From assembly GCF_900115015.1 (NCBI RefSeq), contig NZ_FOUZ01000008.1, positions 1-64,000 on the forward strand: a stretch of DNA of 64,000 nucleotides, in the 5' to 3' direction. The position numbers were made by a program, and so were the translations under genes. This DNA is from Algoriella xinjiangensis (lineage in GTDB: Bacteria > Bacteroidota > Bacteroidia > Flavobacteriales > Weeksellaceae). This document shows positions 34,664-45,158 of this stretch, piece after piece (position 1 is the first letter of the stretch; each line of letters starts with the position of its first letter). Below the pieces are notes generated by a model. It was not told where the DNA came from, did not search any database, and saw only the letters and a program-made list of their open reading frames with translations.

Positions 34664-36352
34664 ATGAAACTGATAAAACCAATTATCCTAAACCTATTAT
34701 TAAGCACTGTTGTTTTTGGACAACGTGCTGAACAACCAAAACCTGAAACTTATCCAAAAAATGTTTTTCAAAATCCTTTAGAAATTGCTAATTATTTGGC
34801 AGGAAACTTTGGCGAATTACGCGCCAATCATTTTCATGCTGGTTTAGATATAAAAACACAACAACGTGAAGGTTTAAAAGTAAAAGCCGTTGGCGATGGC
34901 TACATTTCGCGCATTAATATTTCGCCAACTGGCTACGGAAATGCCTTATACATCGATCATCCGAATGGATACACGTCTGTTTATGCGCATTTGAGAGAAT
35001 TTACGCCAGAATTGCAAGAATATGTGCGTAAACAACAATATGCAAATGAGACTTTTAAAATAGAATTGCATCCAAAACCAAATGAACTACCTATAAAATT
35101 GGGCGATTTGATTGCTCTTTCCGGAAATTCTGGCGGTTCAGGCGGGCCACATTTACATTTTGAAATTCGTGACACAAAATCGGAAGAACCAATCAATCCA
35201 TTTTACTTCGGATTTGATTTACCTGATTCAAGAAAACCATCTATTTCTGGTTTATACGCATATCCAATTCTTGGAGATGTTAATCAAAAAACAAGTCGCG
35301 TAGTGGTTGCAAATGGAGGAATAATTTCTGCTTCTGGTAAAATTGGTTTTGGCGTAAAAGCTTATGACAAGCAAAATGGATCAGAAAACAACAATGGTAT
35401 CCATCAAATTAATATTACTGTAAACGACGAACCAATTTATACATTTACGGCGAATCGTTTTTCTTTTGACGAAGCAAGAGCCATAAATAGTGTTTGCGAT
35501 TATGGCGATATACAACGTAATAATAGTTGGGTTTATCAAGGTTTTGTGAAAGATGGAAATCCGCTTAGATTGTTCTCAAATTTAAAGAATAATGGAATTT
35601 TAGACGTTGTTGACGGCGAAACATATAAAGTAAAAATTGAAGTAAAAGATTATGCAGGAAATGCGTCTACTTCGCAATTTACAGTTAACGGAAAAGCTTT
35701 TGTTGATTCAGCTAAAATGCCCGAAATTAATCCGATTGCTTGGAATAAAGAAAATCATTTTAAAGCAGATGGAATCGAACTATTTTTTCCGAAAAGTATT
35801 TTTTATGAAGATTTTGATTTAGGTTATAAATTCTCAAATAATAAACATTGGGTTGGAGATGCAAATTTCCCCGTTCATCAAAATTATATCATCGCAATAG
35901 ATCCAAAAGATATTCCGACAGCGCAGTTAGACAAAGCTGTGATTGTTAGAGAATATCAAAAAAGAGGCGTTTGGAAAAAAAGTTACGAAACAACAACATT
36001 GAAAAATGGGAAGCTTGTTGCGGATGTAAAAGATTTTGGTGTATTTTCTATCATGCTTGATAATACTAAACCAACAATTACTCCGTTAAACATCAAAGAA
36101 AATAGTCAGTTTTCGCAAGCAAATACAATTATTCGTTTTACGATAAATGACGAACATTCAGGAATTAAAGACTATAAAGCCTTTATAGATGGTAAATGGG
36201 TTTTAGCCGAATATGATCAAAAAATAAAACGATTAACAATTAATCTAACAAAAGAAAACATTTCGGTTGGCGACCATCAATTAGAACTAAACGTGAAAGA
36301 TGAAAAAAACAACACAGCAACCTACTCTACGTCATTCAAAAAGATTTCTTAG
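34664..36352 (+). CDS. M23-family (LytM) metallopeptidase
   Basis: A 562-residue exported enzyme likely cutting peptidoglycan cross-bridges. After a signal peptide (1-19) the LytM zinc site is complete: H58 and D62 (NHFHAGLDIK), H109 (YAHL), H163 and H165 (GGPHLHFEI). The long C-terminal part (about 185-562) is made of Ig-like beta domains (YKVKIEVKDYAGNASTSQF). Its last 53 nt overlap the start of the TonB-dependent receptor gene in another frame, so the two may be translationally coupled. Confidence 0.9.
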   Translation: MKLIKPIILNLLLSTVVFGQRAEQPKPETYPKNVFQNPLEIANYLAGNFGELRANHFHAGLDIKTQQREGLKVKAVGDGYISRINISPTGYGNALYIDHPNGYTSVYAHLREFTPELQEYVRKQQYANETFKIELHPKPNELPIKLGDLIALSGNSGGSGGPHLHFEIRDTKSEEPINPFYFGFDLPDSRKPSISGLYAYPILGDVNQKTSRVVVANGGIISASGKIGFGVKAYDKQNGSENNNGIHQINITVNDEPIYTFTANRFSFDEARAINSVCDYGDIQRNNSWVYQGFVKDGNPLRLFSNLKNNGILDVVDGETYKVKIEVKDYAGNASTSQFTVNGKAFVDSAKMPEINPIAWNKENHFKADGIELFFPKSIFYEDFDLGYKFSNNKHWVGDANFPVHQNYIIAIDPKDIPTAQLDKAVIVREYQKRGVWKKSYETTTLKNGKLVADVKDFGVFSIMLDNTKPTITPLNIKENSQFSQANTIIRFTINDEHSGIKDYKAFIDGKWVLAEYDQKIKRLTINLTKENISVGDHQLELNVKDEKNNTATYSTSFKKIS

Positions 36353-38738
36353 CACAATAAGTTTATCTTTATTGGGCGGACTTTTATTTGCACAGACGGC
36401 ACAAGTTACCGGAAAAGTTGTCGACGAAAATAGAATCCCGATCAGCGAAGCTGAAGTTATATTGAATGATAAATCTTATTATACGGATCAAAACGGAAAT
36501 TTTAAAATAGAAATCCCGTCAAATCAATCTGTAACCATCACATTCAACACAAATGGTTATTCATCTTTTGCGCAAACTTTAAATTTAAAAGATAAAAATA
36601 AGAAAGAGATTTTTGTTCAATTGGTTCCAGATAAATCCAATGCAATTCAATTAGAAGAAACGACAATTACATTTCAATCCAATAAAAATAAACCTTTGCA
36701 AAGCACAACTTTAAGCGCTGCGCAAATGCAACAAGGACCAAGTTTAACGGGCGGAGTTGCAGATTTATTGAAAACATTGCCTTTCGTAAATTCGAATACC
36801 GAATTAAGTTCGCAATATATGGTTCGTGGTGGTAATTACGACGAAAATTTGATTTACGTAAATGGAATAGAAGTTTACAAACCACAATTAATTCGCTCGG
36901 GCGAACAAGAAGGTTTAGGTTTTGTAAATCCGGCTATGACAGAGTTTATTAATTTTTCTGCTGGTGGTTGGGAAGCAAAATATGGCGACAAAATGTCTTC
37001 TGTTTTAGATGTTACTTATAAACGTCCAAAGAAATTTGAAGGTCAATTAGAAGCAAGTTTAATGGGCGGAAGTTTAACACTTGGAGGCGCTTCTAAAAAC
37101 AAAAAATTGTCGGCAATTGTTGGTGCACGTTATCAAAACAGAAATTTAGTTTTAAATACACTAAAAGGCGATACCAATTTCAATCCACAATATTACGATG
37201 TACAAACCAATATCAATTATAAAATAAATGATAAATGGAATGTTTCGTTTTTAGGAACAATGTCGCGTTCGCGCTACGAAATGGTTCCTTTTAAACGTGA
37301 TACTTACATCAATGCAATTGATAATCCGTTGTTATTAACCGTTTTTTACAATGGTAAAGAAGATGATAAATTTGCTACAGAAACGGGAAGTTTATCGTTT
37401 ACATTTCAACCAAATTCTAGTTTAGATTTAGGTTTAGATGTTTTTGCATATCATTCTAAAGAACGCGAATATTTTGACATTCAGGGTTCATATTTTATTT
37501 CAGAAGTTGACCAAGATGGTAATGCAACCTCAACAAACGATGTTGGTTCGCAAATAGACCATGCACGTAATAATTTTGACGCTTTGGTGGTTGGTGTACA
37601 ACACAAAGGAAAATTCAAAATCAATACAAATAATAGTGTCGAATGGGGATTTAAATATCAACAAGAAGATATTCGCGATTTATTGGGCGAATGGCAAGCG
37701 ATAGATTCGACTGGATATGTTATCAATCCAAATCCTTCGCAAGGTTTACATTTAAATTATTACGTTAATTCTAAAAATAATTTAAAGACAAATCGTGTTT
37801 CAGGTTACGCGCAATACACAAGCAAATTTATGTGGAATGATGCGAAAGTGATGTTTAACGCTGGTGTTCGCGCTGCTTATTGGGATTTTAATGACGAAAC
37901 AACAATTTCGCCACGTGCGCAAATTGCGATAAAACCTGATTGGGAAAGTGATATGTTATTTCGTTTTTCGACAGGTTTATACTATCAACCGCCATTTTAT
38001 CGTGAAATTCGTCGTTTAGATGGTTCGTTAAATGATCAAGTAAAATCGCAACAATCTATTCATTTCATTTTCGGAAATGATTATGAATTTAAATGGATGG
38101 ATCGTCCGTTTAAATTAACAACTGAATTGTATTACAAAATCTTAAACGATTTAAACCCTTATTACGTAGATAATGTTCGTATTCGTTATACGGCTGACAA
38201 TAATTCAAAAGGTTATGCTTACGGACTTGATATGCGTTTGTTTGGACAATTTGTTCCTGGAATAGATTCGTGGTTTTCGGCGTCTTATGCACGTGCATAT
38301 CAAAATATTGATGACAAAGGAAATATTCCTTTACCAACTGACCCACGATTCAAAATCTCTGCATTTTTCCAAGATTATATGGAGTTTTTACCATCATTCA
38401 AGGTTAATGTTAACTTAATTTATGCATCTGGTTTACCAAACGGAGCGCCGCAATTTGCAGATCCTTACGCTTATCAAACAACTTTAACGGATTATAAACG
38501 TGTAGACATTGGTTTTGTAAAAGAATTGGTGAATCAGAAAGAATTAAAACCATCAAAAAGTTCATTCTTTAGTAATTTTAAAGAAGTTTCGATTGGTGTA
38601 GATGTTTTTAATGTTTTTGACATCAAAAATGAAATCAGTAATTCTTGGATTACAGATGTTAACACACGAAATGTGTACACAATGCCAAATTATTTGACAG
38701 GACGTTTTCTTAATGCGAAAGTCAATTTTAAATTTTAA
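36300..38738 (+). CDS. TonB-dependent outer-membrane receptor with carboxypeptidase-like domain
   Basis: An 812-residue receptor. The ATG at 36300 lies inside the M23 gene but gives a proper basic N-terminus and signal peptide ending at LFAQ. Residues about 34-115 form a carboxypeptidase-regulatory-like domain (VTGKVVDENRIPISEAEVIL). Then comes the plug (LLKTLPFVNSNTELSSQYMV, RGGNYDENLIYVNGIEVY) and a 22-strand-type barrel ending in FKF. No SusD gene is adjacent, so the substrate is open: siderophore, cofactor or peptide. The 53-nt overlap with a cell-wall hydrolase gene is unusual. Confidence 0.88.
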   Translation: MKKTTQQPTLRHSKRFLSTISLSLLGGLLFAQTAQVTGKVVDENRIPISEAEVILNDKSYYTDQNGNFKIEIPSNQSVTITFNTNGYSSFAQTLNLKDKNKKEIFVQLVPDKSNAIQLEETTITFQSNKNKPLQSTTLSAAQMQQGPSLTGGVADLLKTLPFVNSNTELSSQYMVRGGNYDENLIYVNGIEVYKPQLIRSGEQEGLGFVNPAMTEFINFSAGGWEAKYGDKMSSVLDVTYKRPKKFEGQLEASLMGGSLTLGGASKNKKLSAIVGARYQNRNLVLNTLKGDTNFNPQYYDVQTNINYKINDKWNVSFLGTMSRSRYEMVPFKRDTYINAIDNPLLLTVFYNGKEDDKFATETGSLSFTFQPNSSLDLGLDVFAYHSKEREYFDIQGSYFISEVDQDGNATSTNDVGSQIDHARNNFDALVVGVQHKGKFKINTNNSVEWGFKYQQEDIRDLLGEWQAIDSTGYVINPNPSQGLHLNYYVNSKNNLKTNRVSGYAQYTSKFMWNDAKVMFNAGVRAAYWDFNDETTISPRAQIAIKPDWESDMLFRFSTGLYYQPPFYREIRRLDGSLNDQVKSQQSIHFIFGNDYEFKWMDRPFKLTTELYYKILNDLNPYYVDNVRIRYTADNNSKGYAYGLDMRLFGQFVPGIDSWFSASYARAYQNIDDKGNIPLPTDPRFKISAFFQDYMEFLPSFKVNVNLIYASGLPNGAPQFADPYAYQTTLTDYKRVDIGFVKELVNQKELKPSKSSFFSNFKEVSIGVDVFNVFDIKNEISNSWITDVNTRNVYTMPNYLTGRFLNAKVNFKF

Positions 38739-38763
38739 TCAAAAAAAATCATATAAATTTACC

Positions 38764-38796
38764 AAGCACTTCTTACGACAGAAGTGCTTCTTTTTT
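38764..38796 (+). terminator. Terminator after the TonB-dependent receptor gene
   Basis: AAGCACTTC (38764-38772) pairs with GAAGTGCTT (38781-38789), followed by C and T residues. Confidence 0.7.
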
Positions 38797-38824
38797 ATTG
38801 TAAAATCTGACAAAACGACACTCA

Positions 38825-39430
38825 ATGCGCATTGGCAAACTATTTGATTTATTCAAAACGAAAAAAAATAAGATTATGTCTGATCAAAATATAAATGAAG
38901 AATTAATGAATGAGCATCTTTCTGAAGATCAAGTTCAGGAAACAGAAAATCAAACAGAACAAAATGAGACTTCTGGTAAAACTGAATTAGAAATTGTAAA
39001 AGAGCAATTAGCAAAAGAGAAAGATCAGTATTTAAGATTATTTGCAGAGTTTGATAATTTCAAGAAAAGAACTTCTCGCGAAAGAATCGATTTTTTCAAA
39101 ACAGCAAACAAAGAAGTTGTAACAGCTTTATTACCTGTTTTAGATGATTTTCAGCGTGCAATGGTTCAAATTGAAAAATCTGACGACAACGGTTTACAAC
39201 AAGGTGTAGAATTAATCTACAATAAATTAAACGAAACTTTACGCACAAAAGGCTTAAATGTAATCGAAGTTAAAGCAGGTGATGATTTTAATACTGATTT
39301 ACACGAAGCTATTACTCAAATTCCTGCTCCTACAGAGGATTTAAAAGGAAAAGTTGTAGATGTTGTAGAAACTGGTTATTTATTAAACGATGTTGTAATT
39401 CGCTACGCTAAAGTAGTGGTTGGAATGTAA
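38825..39430 (+). CDS. grpE: Nucleotide exchange factor GrpE
   Basis: A co-chaperone releasing ADP from DnaK. The frame offers ATG at 38825 (201 residues) or 38876 ([10 protein letters not shown], 184 residues); the second gives the usual acidic N-terminus and may be the true start. After an acidic linker comes the long dimerising helix with the signature [20 protein letters not shown], and the C-terminal beta domain has [17 protein letters not shown]. dnaJ follows after 11 nt. No CIRCE element was seen upstream. Confidence 0.93.
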   Translation: MRIGKLFDLFKTKKNKIMSDQNINEELMNEHLSEDQVQETENQTEQNETSGKTELEIVKEQLAKEKDQYLRLFAEFDNFKKRTSRERIDFFKTANKEVVTALLPVLDDFQRAMVQIEKSDDNGLQQGVELIYNKLNETLRTKGLNVIEVKAGDDFNTDLHEAITQIPAPTEDLKGKVVDVVETGYLLNDVVIRYAKVVVGM

Positions 39431-39441
39431 TTATATTAGAA

Positions 39442-40566
39442 ATGTCGACAAAAAGAGATTACTACGAAATATTAGGTGTTGAAAAATCAGCAGCACCCGA
39501 ACAAATAAAGAAAGCGTACCGTAAAAAAGCCATAAAATATCACCCTGACAAAAATCCAGGTGACAAAGAGGCAGAAGAAAAATTTAAAGATGCTGCAGAA
39601 GCATACGAAGTTTTAAGCGATGACAACAAACGTGCTCGTTATGACCAATATGGTCATGCAGGTATGAGTGGTGCTGGAGGCTTTGGCGGAGGTGCTGGAG
39701 GCGGAATGAATATGGAAGATATCTTCTCTCATTTCGGTGACATTTTTGGCGGAGGCGGATTTGGTGGTGGATTCGGAGGTCAATCTCGTGGTCCTCGCCG
39801 ATTAAAAGGTTCTGATTTACGTATTCGCGTACGATTGAACTTAGAAGAAATGGTTAACGGTTGCGAGAAAAAAGTAAAAGTTAAACGTTTTAAACAAGCC
39901 GATGGCGTAACCTCTAAAACATGTCCTAGCTGTAATGGTTCTGGACAACAAGTTCGTGTTACAAACACATTTTTAGGGCAAATGCAAACGGCAACAACAT
40001 GTTCTACTTGTCAAGGTATTGGACGTGTTGCAGATAAAATTCCTGCTGGCGCAAATAACCAAGGATTAATCAAAACTGAAGAAACAATTGAGATTAAAAT
40101 TCCTGCTGGCGCAAGAGAAGGTATACAATTACAAGTTCGCGGAAAAGGTAATGACGCGCCTTTTGATGGTATTCCTGGCGACTTATTAGTTGTGATTGAA
40201 GAAGAAGAACACGAGTCTTTAAAACGTGATGGAAACAATTTACATTATGATTTATATGTTTCTGTTCCGGATGCAATCTTAGGATCATCAAAAGAAATTC
40301 CGACTGTTAACGGAAAAGTAAAAATTAAAGTTGACAAAGGAACTCAATCAGGAAAAGTATTGCGTTTAAAAGGTCAAGGTTTACCAGATTTAAATGGATA
40401 CGGAAAAGGTGATTTATTTGTTCATGTTAACATTTGGACACCTACTCATTTATCAAAAGAACAAGAAAGTTTCTTTGAGAAAATGAGAGATGATGAACAT
40501 TTTTCTCCTGAACCGTCTAAAAATGAAAAATCGTTTTTTGAACGTGTAAAAGATATGTTTCAGTAA
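39442..40566 (+). CDS. dnaJ: Chaperone DnaJ with a reduced zinc domain
   Basis: A 374-residue Hsp40. The J-domain (1-70) has the HPD motif at 34-36, followed by a Gly/Phe-rich linker. Canonical DnaJ has four CxxCxGxG repeats, but here only two are present: C161/C164 (CPSCNGSG) and C187/C190 (CSTCQGIG). These correspond to zinc centre II. Repeats 1 and 4 (centre I) are missing, replaced by [15 protein letters not shown] and [12 protein letters not shown]. The C-terminal substrate-binding domains look complete. It is co-transcribed with grpE. Confidence 0.94.
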   Translation: MSTKRDYYEILGVEKSAAPEQIKKAYRKKAIKYHPDKNPGDKEAEEKFKDAAEAYEVLSDDNKRARYDQYGHAGMSGAGGFGGGAGGGMNMEDIFSHFGDIFGGGGFGGGFGGQSRGPRRLKGSDLRIRVRLNLEEMVNGCEKKVKVKRFKQADGVTSKTCPSCNGSGQQVRVTNTFLGQMQTATTCSTCQGIGRVADKIPAGANNQGLIKTEETIEIKIPAGAREGIQLQVRGKGNDAPFDGIPGDLLVVIEEEEHESLKRDGNNLHYDLYVSVPDAILGSSKEIPTVNGKVKIKVDKGTQSGKVLRLKGQGLPDLNGYGKGDLFVHVNIWTPTHLSKEQESFFEKMRDDEHFSPEPSKNEKSFFERVKDMFQ

Positions 40567-40589
40567 TTAATAAATCTGAAACTTTTATA

Positions 40590-40622
40590 AAGCATCCGGA
40601 CATTGTTTGGGTGCTTTTTTTA
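40590..40622 (+). terminator. grpE-dnaJ terminator
   Basis: AAGCATCC (40590-40597) pairs with GGGTGCTT (40609-40616), with one G-T wobble, then T residues. Confidence 0.65.
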
Positions 40623-40740
40623 TTATATAGATAACGATTAAGTTCTTAATTCGACAAATTTGTATTTTTAAGTGTTAATTTTTAGTCATTTAATTTTAAA
40701 AAGAATAACTTTATTACAATTAAATTAAAACACTATACAC

Positions 40741-43350
40741 ATGAAGAAAAATTTTACTCTTATCTTCTCTGCGTTTTTGTTATCTATGACTGCTCAAGCG
40801 CAAAATGCGGAGCAATTAATAAATAATTATCAAGCACAGAGAACGGGTAATAATGTCGAGTACAAATTTGTACAAACGATTAATGATGAAAAAGACCAAA
40901 CTCAACGAGTATTTACACAAAGAACTTTTCAAGGAATTCCTGTTTACAACAGCTACACGACTTATTTAGTTAAAAATAATCAAGTCGTTTCTTCTTTTGC
41001 ATCAGAAAACTACAATTCTGATTTTAAAACTGCAAATGTTACACCTACGCTTAATCTTAATCAAGCACTTAATAATGTTGCACAATTAGAAGGTCTAAAA
41101 CTTATTACAGATGAAGCTTCAAAAGATTATGGTGTGCATTTTTCTAAAGAAGAAACATCAGAATTAGTTTATTATATTAATGATAAACAAGAGCCTATTT
41201 TAAGTTATGCATTATCTTATCGTTTATTTAAAGAGAATCAAAATGATGTAATACACGTTATTGTTGATGCTAAAAACGGAACTATATTAGATAAACACAA
41301 TACAACTTTAAGCTGTAGTTTTGATCACGGATCGTTTCATAACGAAAATTTAGCGACTTTTAATAAAGAAGATTGGAATTGGTTATACGATGATAATACT
41401 AACACAGCATCTCCACAATATAATGTTTACAAATTACCTTTAGAAGCGCCTAATCGTGGAGCAAGAACATTTGTAGATTTATCTGCATCTAATACAACTG
41501 CATCTCCAAACGGCTGGCACAATATAGCTGAAGAAACAGTGAAAACAAGAACAGAAGGTAACAATGTAAGAGCAGCTAGAGATCATAAATCAATTGGATA
41601 TCAAACCTACAATTCAGGTGCAAATACAGTAACCCTTAGTAATGATGATTATGCTGATGGCGGAAGTACTTTAAATTTTGATTTCCCGGTAGACTTTAAT
41701 TTAGATCCATATAAAAACTGGCAAGCATCTACTACAAACTTATTCTATATGAATAATATGATGCATGATATTCTTTATAATTATGGATTTACGGAAGTTA
41801 ATGGAAATTTTCAAAAAGACAATTATGGTAAAGGTGCTACAGGAAACGACAATGTTGTAGCTTTAGCACAAACTGGTATGAGCATTGGTGTTATGAATAA
41901 TGCAACTTTTGCAACACCAGCTGACGGAAGAGCTCCACGTATGGCGATGTACTTATGGAATCCACCAGCTACAGCAGACATAAAACCACTTACAATTAAC
42001 TCTCCAGCAAATATTGCAGGAAAGTTAAACGTCTCAGAAGCTCCTTTTGGAGCAGATTTACCTATAACTGCACTAACAAAAGACTTAGCATTAGTACGTA
42101 AATCCGAAACTGATGGAACTGAATTTGATGGATGTGGTACAATTACAAACGCTGCAGAAATTACAGACAAAATAGCTGTTGTATACAAAGGTGGAAGTTG
42201 TGATTTTGTAGTAAAAGCAAAAGCTGCTCAAGACGCTGGTGCAAAAGCTGTAATTATTGTTAATAATGTAAGTGGAAGTTTAACTATTACAGGAAGTGAT
42301 TCTACAATTACAATTCCTGTTGTTGGACTTCCTAGACTTGATGGTGAAAAAATAAAAAAAGAATTAATAAACGGAACAACTGTTAATGCATCTTTACAGC
42401 ATAAAGATATTCCTTACAGTGATGGTAGTTTTGATAATGGTATTATTGCTCATGAATATGGACATGGTGTATCAAACAGATTAACTGGCCCTATAACAAA
42501 TGCTAACTGCCTAAGTAACCTTGAACAAATGGGCGAAGGTTGGTCAGATTTCTTTGCGTTAATGTTAACGCAATTACCAGGAGATACAAGTACAACAAAA
42601 AGAGGTATTGGTACATTTGCAACAAATCAAGCTGTTGACGGAGCAGGAATTCGTCCAACTGTATATTCTACAGATATGACAGTTAACCCAGCAAAATATA
42701 GCTTCTTAAAAACTTATGGAAATTCAGACTCACCTCATAACACAGGATACGTTTGGGCTTCTATGGTTTGGGATTTAAACTGGAAAATGATTGACAAATA
42801 TGGTTTCTCTCCAGATTTATACAATGGTAAAGCGGGTAACAACATGGCTTTACAATTAGTAATGACTGGACTTAAATTACAACCTTGTTCTCCTGGATTT
42901 GTAGATGGTCGTGATGCAATTATCAAAGCAGATGAACAACTAAACGAAGGTGCTAATAAATGTGATATTTGGACAGTTTTTGCTCGTAGAGGTTTAGGCT
43001 ATAGTGCTCTTCAAGGAAGCACAAACAGTAGAACTGATGGTACTGAAGCTTTTGATATGCCTCCAGTTGAGGTTTCAAACTGTGAGTTATCTACAAGCGA
43101 ATTAAAAGATTCGACTTTCCAAATCTTTCCAAATCCAACAAAAGATGTGGTTTATATTGTCGACAAAACAATCAAAAACGATATCAAAGTAGATATTATT
43201 GATATGGTTGGAAAAGTAGTTTCTACACAAACTGTTAAGTTTGATGGACAAAAAGGTAGTTTAACAACTAACAATTTACCTAAAGGTATTTATATCTTAA
43301 AATTCAAAACGGATAATGGTACAATTACTAAAAAATTAATTAAAAACTAA
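40741..43350 (+). CDS. M36-family (fungalysin-like) metalloprotease with PA and T9SS sorting domains
   Basis: An 869-residue secreted zinc protease. Order: signal peptide (1-20), FTP-like propeptide (about 21-200), and an M36 catalytic domain with H571-E-Y-G-H575 (AHEYGHGVSNRL) and the third ligand E599 in MGEGWSDF. A protease-associated (PA) domain is inserted at about 440-550 (VYKGGSCDFVVKAKAAQDAG). The C-terminal domain of about 75 residues (FQIFPNPTKDVVYIV ... KGIYILKFKTDNG) is a type A T9SS sorting signal. The enzyme should be exported across both membranes, acting in protein digestion or virulence. Confidence 0.93.
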   Translation: MKKNFTLIFSAFLLSMTAQAQNAEQLINNYQAQRTGNNVEYKFVQTINDEKDQTQRVFTQRTFQGIPVYNSYTTYLVKNNQVVSSFASENYNSDFKTANVTPTLNLNQALNNVAQLEGLKLITDEASKDYGVHFSKEETSELVYYINDKQEPILSYALSYRLFKENQNDVIHVIVDAKNGTILDKHNTTLSCSFDHGSFHNENLATFNKEDWNWLYDDNTNTASPQYNVYKLPLEAPNRGARTFVDLSASNTTASPNGWHNIAEETVKTRTEGNNVRAARDHKSIGYQTYNSGANTVTLSNDDYADGGSTLNFDFPVDFNLDPYKNWQASTTNLFYMNNMMHDILYNYGFTEVNGNFQKDNYGKGATGNDNVVALAQTGMSIGVMNNATFATPADGRAPRMAMYLWNPPATADIKPLTINSPANIAGKLNVSEAPFGADLPITALTKDLALVRKSETDGTEFDGCGTITNAAEITDKIAVVYKGGSCDFVVKAKAAQDAGAKAVIIVNNVSGSLTITGSDSTITIPVVGLPRLDGEKIKKELINGTTVNASLQHKDIPYSDGSFDNGIIAHEYGHGVSNRLTGPITNANCLSNLEQMGEGWSDFFALMLTQLPGDTSTTKRGIGTFATNQAVDGAGIRPTVYSTDMTVNPAKYSFLKTYGNSDSPHNTGYVWASMVWDLNWKMIDKYGFSPDLYNGKAGNNMALQLVMTGLKLQPCSPGFVDGRDAIIKADEQLNEGANKCDIWTVFARRGLGYSALQGSTNSRTDGTEAFDMPPVEVSNCELSTSELKDSTFQIFPNPTKDVVYIVDKTIKNDIKVDIIDMVGKVVSTQTVKFDGQKGSLTTNNLPKGIYILKFKTDNGTITKKLIKN

Positions 43351-43379
43351 TATTTAATTAAGTTTTAATATACAACAAG

Positions 43380-43406
43380 AAAGCTCATCATTTGATGGGC
43401 TTTTTT
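43380..43406 (+). terminator. Terminator of the M36 protease gene
   Basis: AAAGCTCATCA (43380-43390) pairs with TGATGGGCTTT (43393-43403), with one wobble, then T residues. Confidence 0.65.
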
Positions 43407-43455
43407 TATTGATTTTATCTCCAACAAAATCAGTTTATCTTCAATCGAAAACAAT

Positions 43456-43463
43456 TATCTTTG
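43456..43463 (+). promoter_or_regulatory. -7 element (TATCTTTG) of the ABC-F gene
   Basis: An exact TAnnTTTG match, 25 nt before the ATG at 43489. Confidence 0.55.
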
Positions 43464-43488
43464 CCGCAATTATTTCGAGAAAAAATTT

Positions 43489-45120
43489 ATGATTACAGTT
43501 AATGATATTGCCGTTCAGTTTGGTGCAACAAAATTATTTAGTGGGGTTAGTTTCGTGATAAACGAGAATGACAAAATTGCCTTAATGGGTAAAAATGGAG
43601 CAGGAAAATCAACACTTCTAAAAATTGTTACAGGACTCAACAAACCTTCCTCAGGAAGTATTTCTGCGCCAAAAGAAGCCGTTATTGCTTATTTACCACA
43701 ACATTTGTTAACCGAAGATAATTGTACGGTTCGCGAAGAAGCTTCGAAAGCATTTAACGAGTATTTTTCAATGAAAAATGAAATAGACGAACTTAATGAG
43801 CAATTAACTGTACGAACAGATTACGAAAGTGATGATTACATGAAATTAATCGAGCGTGTTTCTGAAGTAAGTGAAAAATTTTATTTGATTGAAGAAGTAA
43901 ATTACGAAGCCGAAGTAGAAAAAGTATTGAAAGGAATGGGTTTTTCTCAAGAAGATTTAGATCGTTCAACGTCCGAATTTTCGGGTGGTTGGCGAATGAG
44001 AATCGAATTAGGAAAAATATTACTTCGTAAACCTGATTTAATTTTATTAGATGAGCCAACAAATCACTTGGACATTGATTCGATACAATGGTTAGAGGAT
44101 TTCTTAAAAAATCAAGCCAAAGCTGTGATGGTTATTTCGCACGATCGCGCGTTTGTCGACAACATTACCAATCGCACAATAGAGGTTACGATGGGACGTA
44201 TTTATGATTACAAAGCAAAATATTCGGACTATTTAGTACTTCGTCAAGATCGTAGAATTCACCAACAAAAAGCGTATGATGAGCAACAAAAATTTATTGC
44301 CGATAATAAAACATTTATAGAACGTTTTCGTGGAACTTTTTCTAAAACGGAACAAGTGCAATCACGAGTTCGAATGCTCGAAAAATTAGATATCATAGAA
44401 GTTGATGAGGTTGATTCTTCTGCCTTAAAATTAAAATTTCCACCAGCTACTCGTTCTGGTCAATATCCCGTTGTAGTAGAAGGTTTGACAAAAAAATACG
44501 GCGATTATGTTGTATTTGATCAAGCTGATATGGTGATAGAACGTGGACAAAAAGTAGCTTTGGTTGGTAAAAATGGAGAAGGAAAATCGACCATGATTAA
44601 AGCAATTATGAATGAAATTGATTTTGAAGGTAAATTAGAAATCGGTCATAATGCTCAAATTGGGTATTTTGCTCAAAATCAAGCTTCTTTATTAGATGAA
44701 AATTTAACTATTTTCGAAACTGTTGATCGTATTGCAGAAGGCGATATTCGTACTCAAATCAAAAGTATTTTAGGCGCTTTTATGTTCAAAGGCGATGATA
44801 TTGATAAAAAAGTAAAAGTACTTTCTGGTGGAGAAAAAACGCGTTTGGCAATGGTAAAATTATTGTTAGAACCTTTTAATGTGTTGATTTTAGATGAGCC
44901 AACAAATCACTTGGACATGAAAACGAAAGACATTATAAAAGATGCTTTAAAGGAGTTTGAAGGAACTGTAATTTTAGTTTCTCACGACCGTGATTTCTTA
45001 GATGGTTTAGCCGAAAAGGTGTTCGAATTTGGAAATAAACGCGTGAAAGAGCATTTTGAAGATATAAAAGGTTTTCTTGCTTTGAAGAAAATGGAAAATT
45101 TAAAAGAAATAGAAAAATAG
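43489..45120 (+). CDS. ABC-F family ATPase (ribosome-associated)
   Basis: A 543-residue soluble protein with two ABC ATPase domains and no membrane domain. Walker A motifs are GKNGAGKST (about 35-43) and GKNGEGKST; signatures are FSGGWRMR and LSGGEKTR; Walker B regions are LILLDEPTNHLDI and VLILDEPTNHLDM. The linker between them is the ABC-F P-site tRNA-interaction motif region (LRQDRRIHQQKAYDEQQ). ABC-F proteins relieve stalled ribosomes or protect against antibiotics. This one looks like a housekeeping member (YbiT/EttA-like group), not a known resistance factor. Confidence 0.88.
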   Translation: MITVNDIAVQFGATKLFSGVSFVINENDKIALMGKNGAGKSTLLKIVTGLNKPSSGSISAPKEAVIAYLPQHLLTEDNCTVREEASKAFNEYFSMKNEIDELNEQLTVRTDYESDDYMKLIERVSEVSEKFYLIEEVNYEAEVEKVLKGMGFSQEDLDRSTSEFSGGWRMRIELGKILLRKPDLILLDEPTNHLDIDSIQWLEDFLKNQAKAVMVISHDRAFVDNITNRTIEVTMGRIYDYKAKYSDYLVLRQDRRIHQQKAYDEQQKFIADNKTFIERFRGTFSKTEQVQSRVRMLEKLDIIEVDEVDSSALKLKFPPATRSGQYPVVVEGLTKKYGDYVVFDQADMVIERGQKVALVGKNGEGKSTMIKAIMNEIDFEGKLEIGHNAQIGYFAQNQASLLDENLTIFETVDRIAEGDIRTQIKSILGAFMFKGDDIDKKVKVLSGGEKTRLAMVKLLLEPFNVLILDEPTNHLDMKTKDIIKDALKEFEGTVILVSHDRDFLDGLAEKVFEFGNKRVKEHFEDIKGFLALKKMENLKEIEK

Positions 45121-45123
45121 ATA

Positions 45124-45153
45124 AAAAAATCCACTCGTTTGAGTGGATTTTTT
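45124..45153. terminator. Bidirectional terminator, AATCCACTC-type stem
   Basis: Arms at 45124-45136 and 45141-45153 (AAAAAATCCACTC / GAGTGGATTTTTT), between convergent stops. Confidence 0.8.
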
Positions 45154-45158
45154 GTTTC

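Noticed and set aside
40741-43350. Horizontal acquisition of the M36 protease gene
   Set aside because: It has a native T9SS sorting domain and base composition like the core genes around it.
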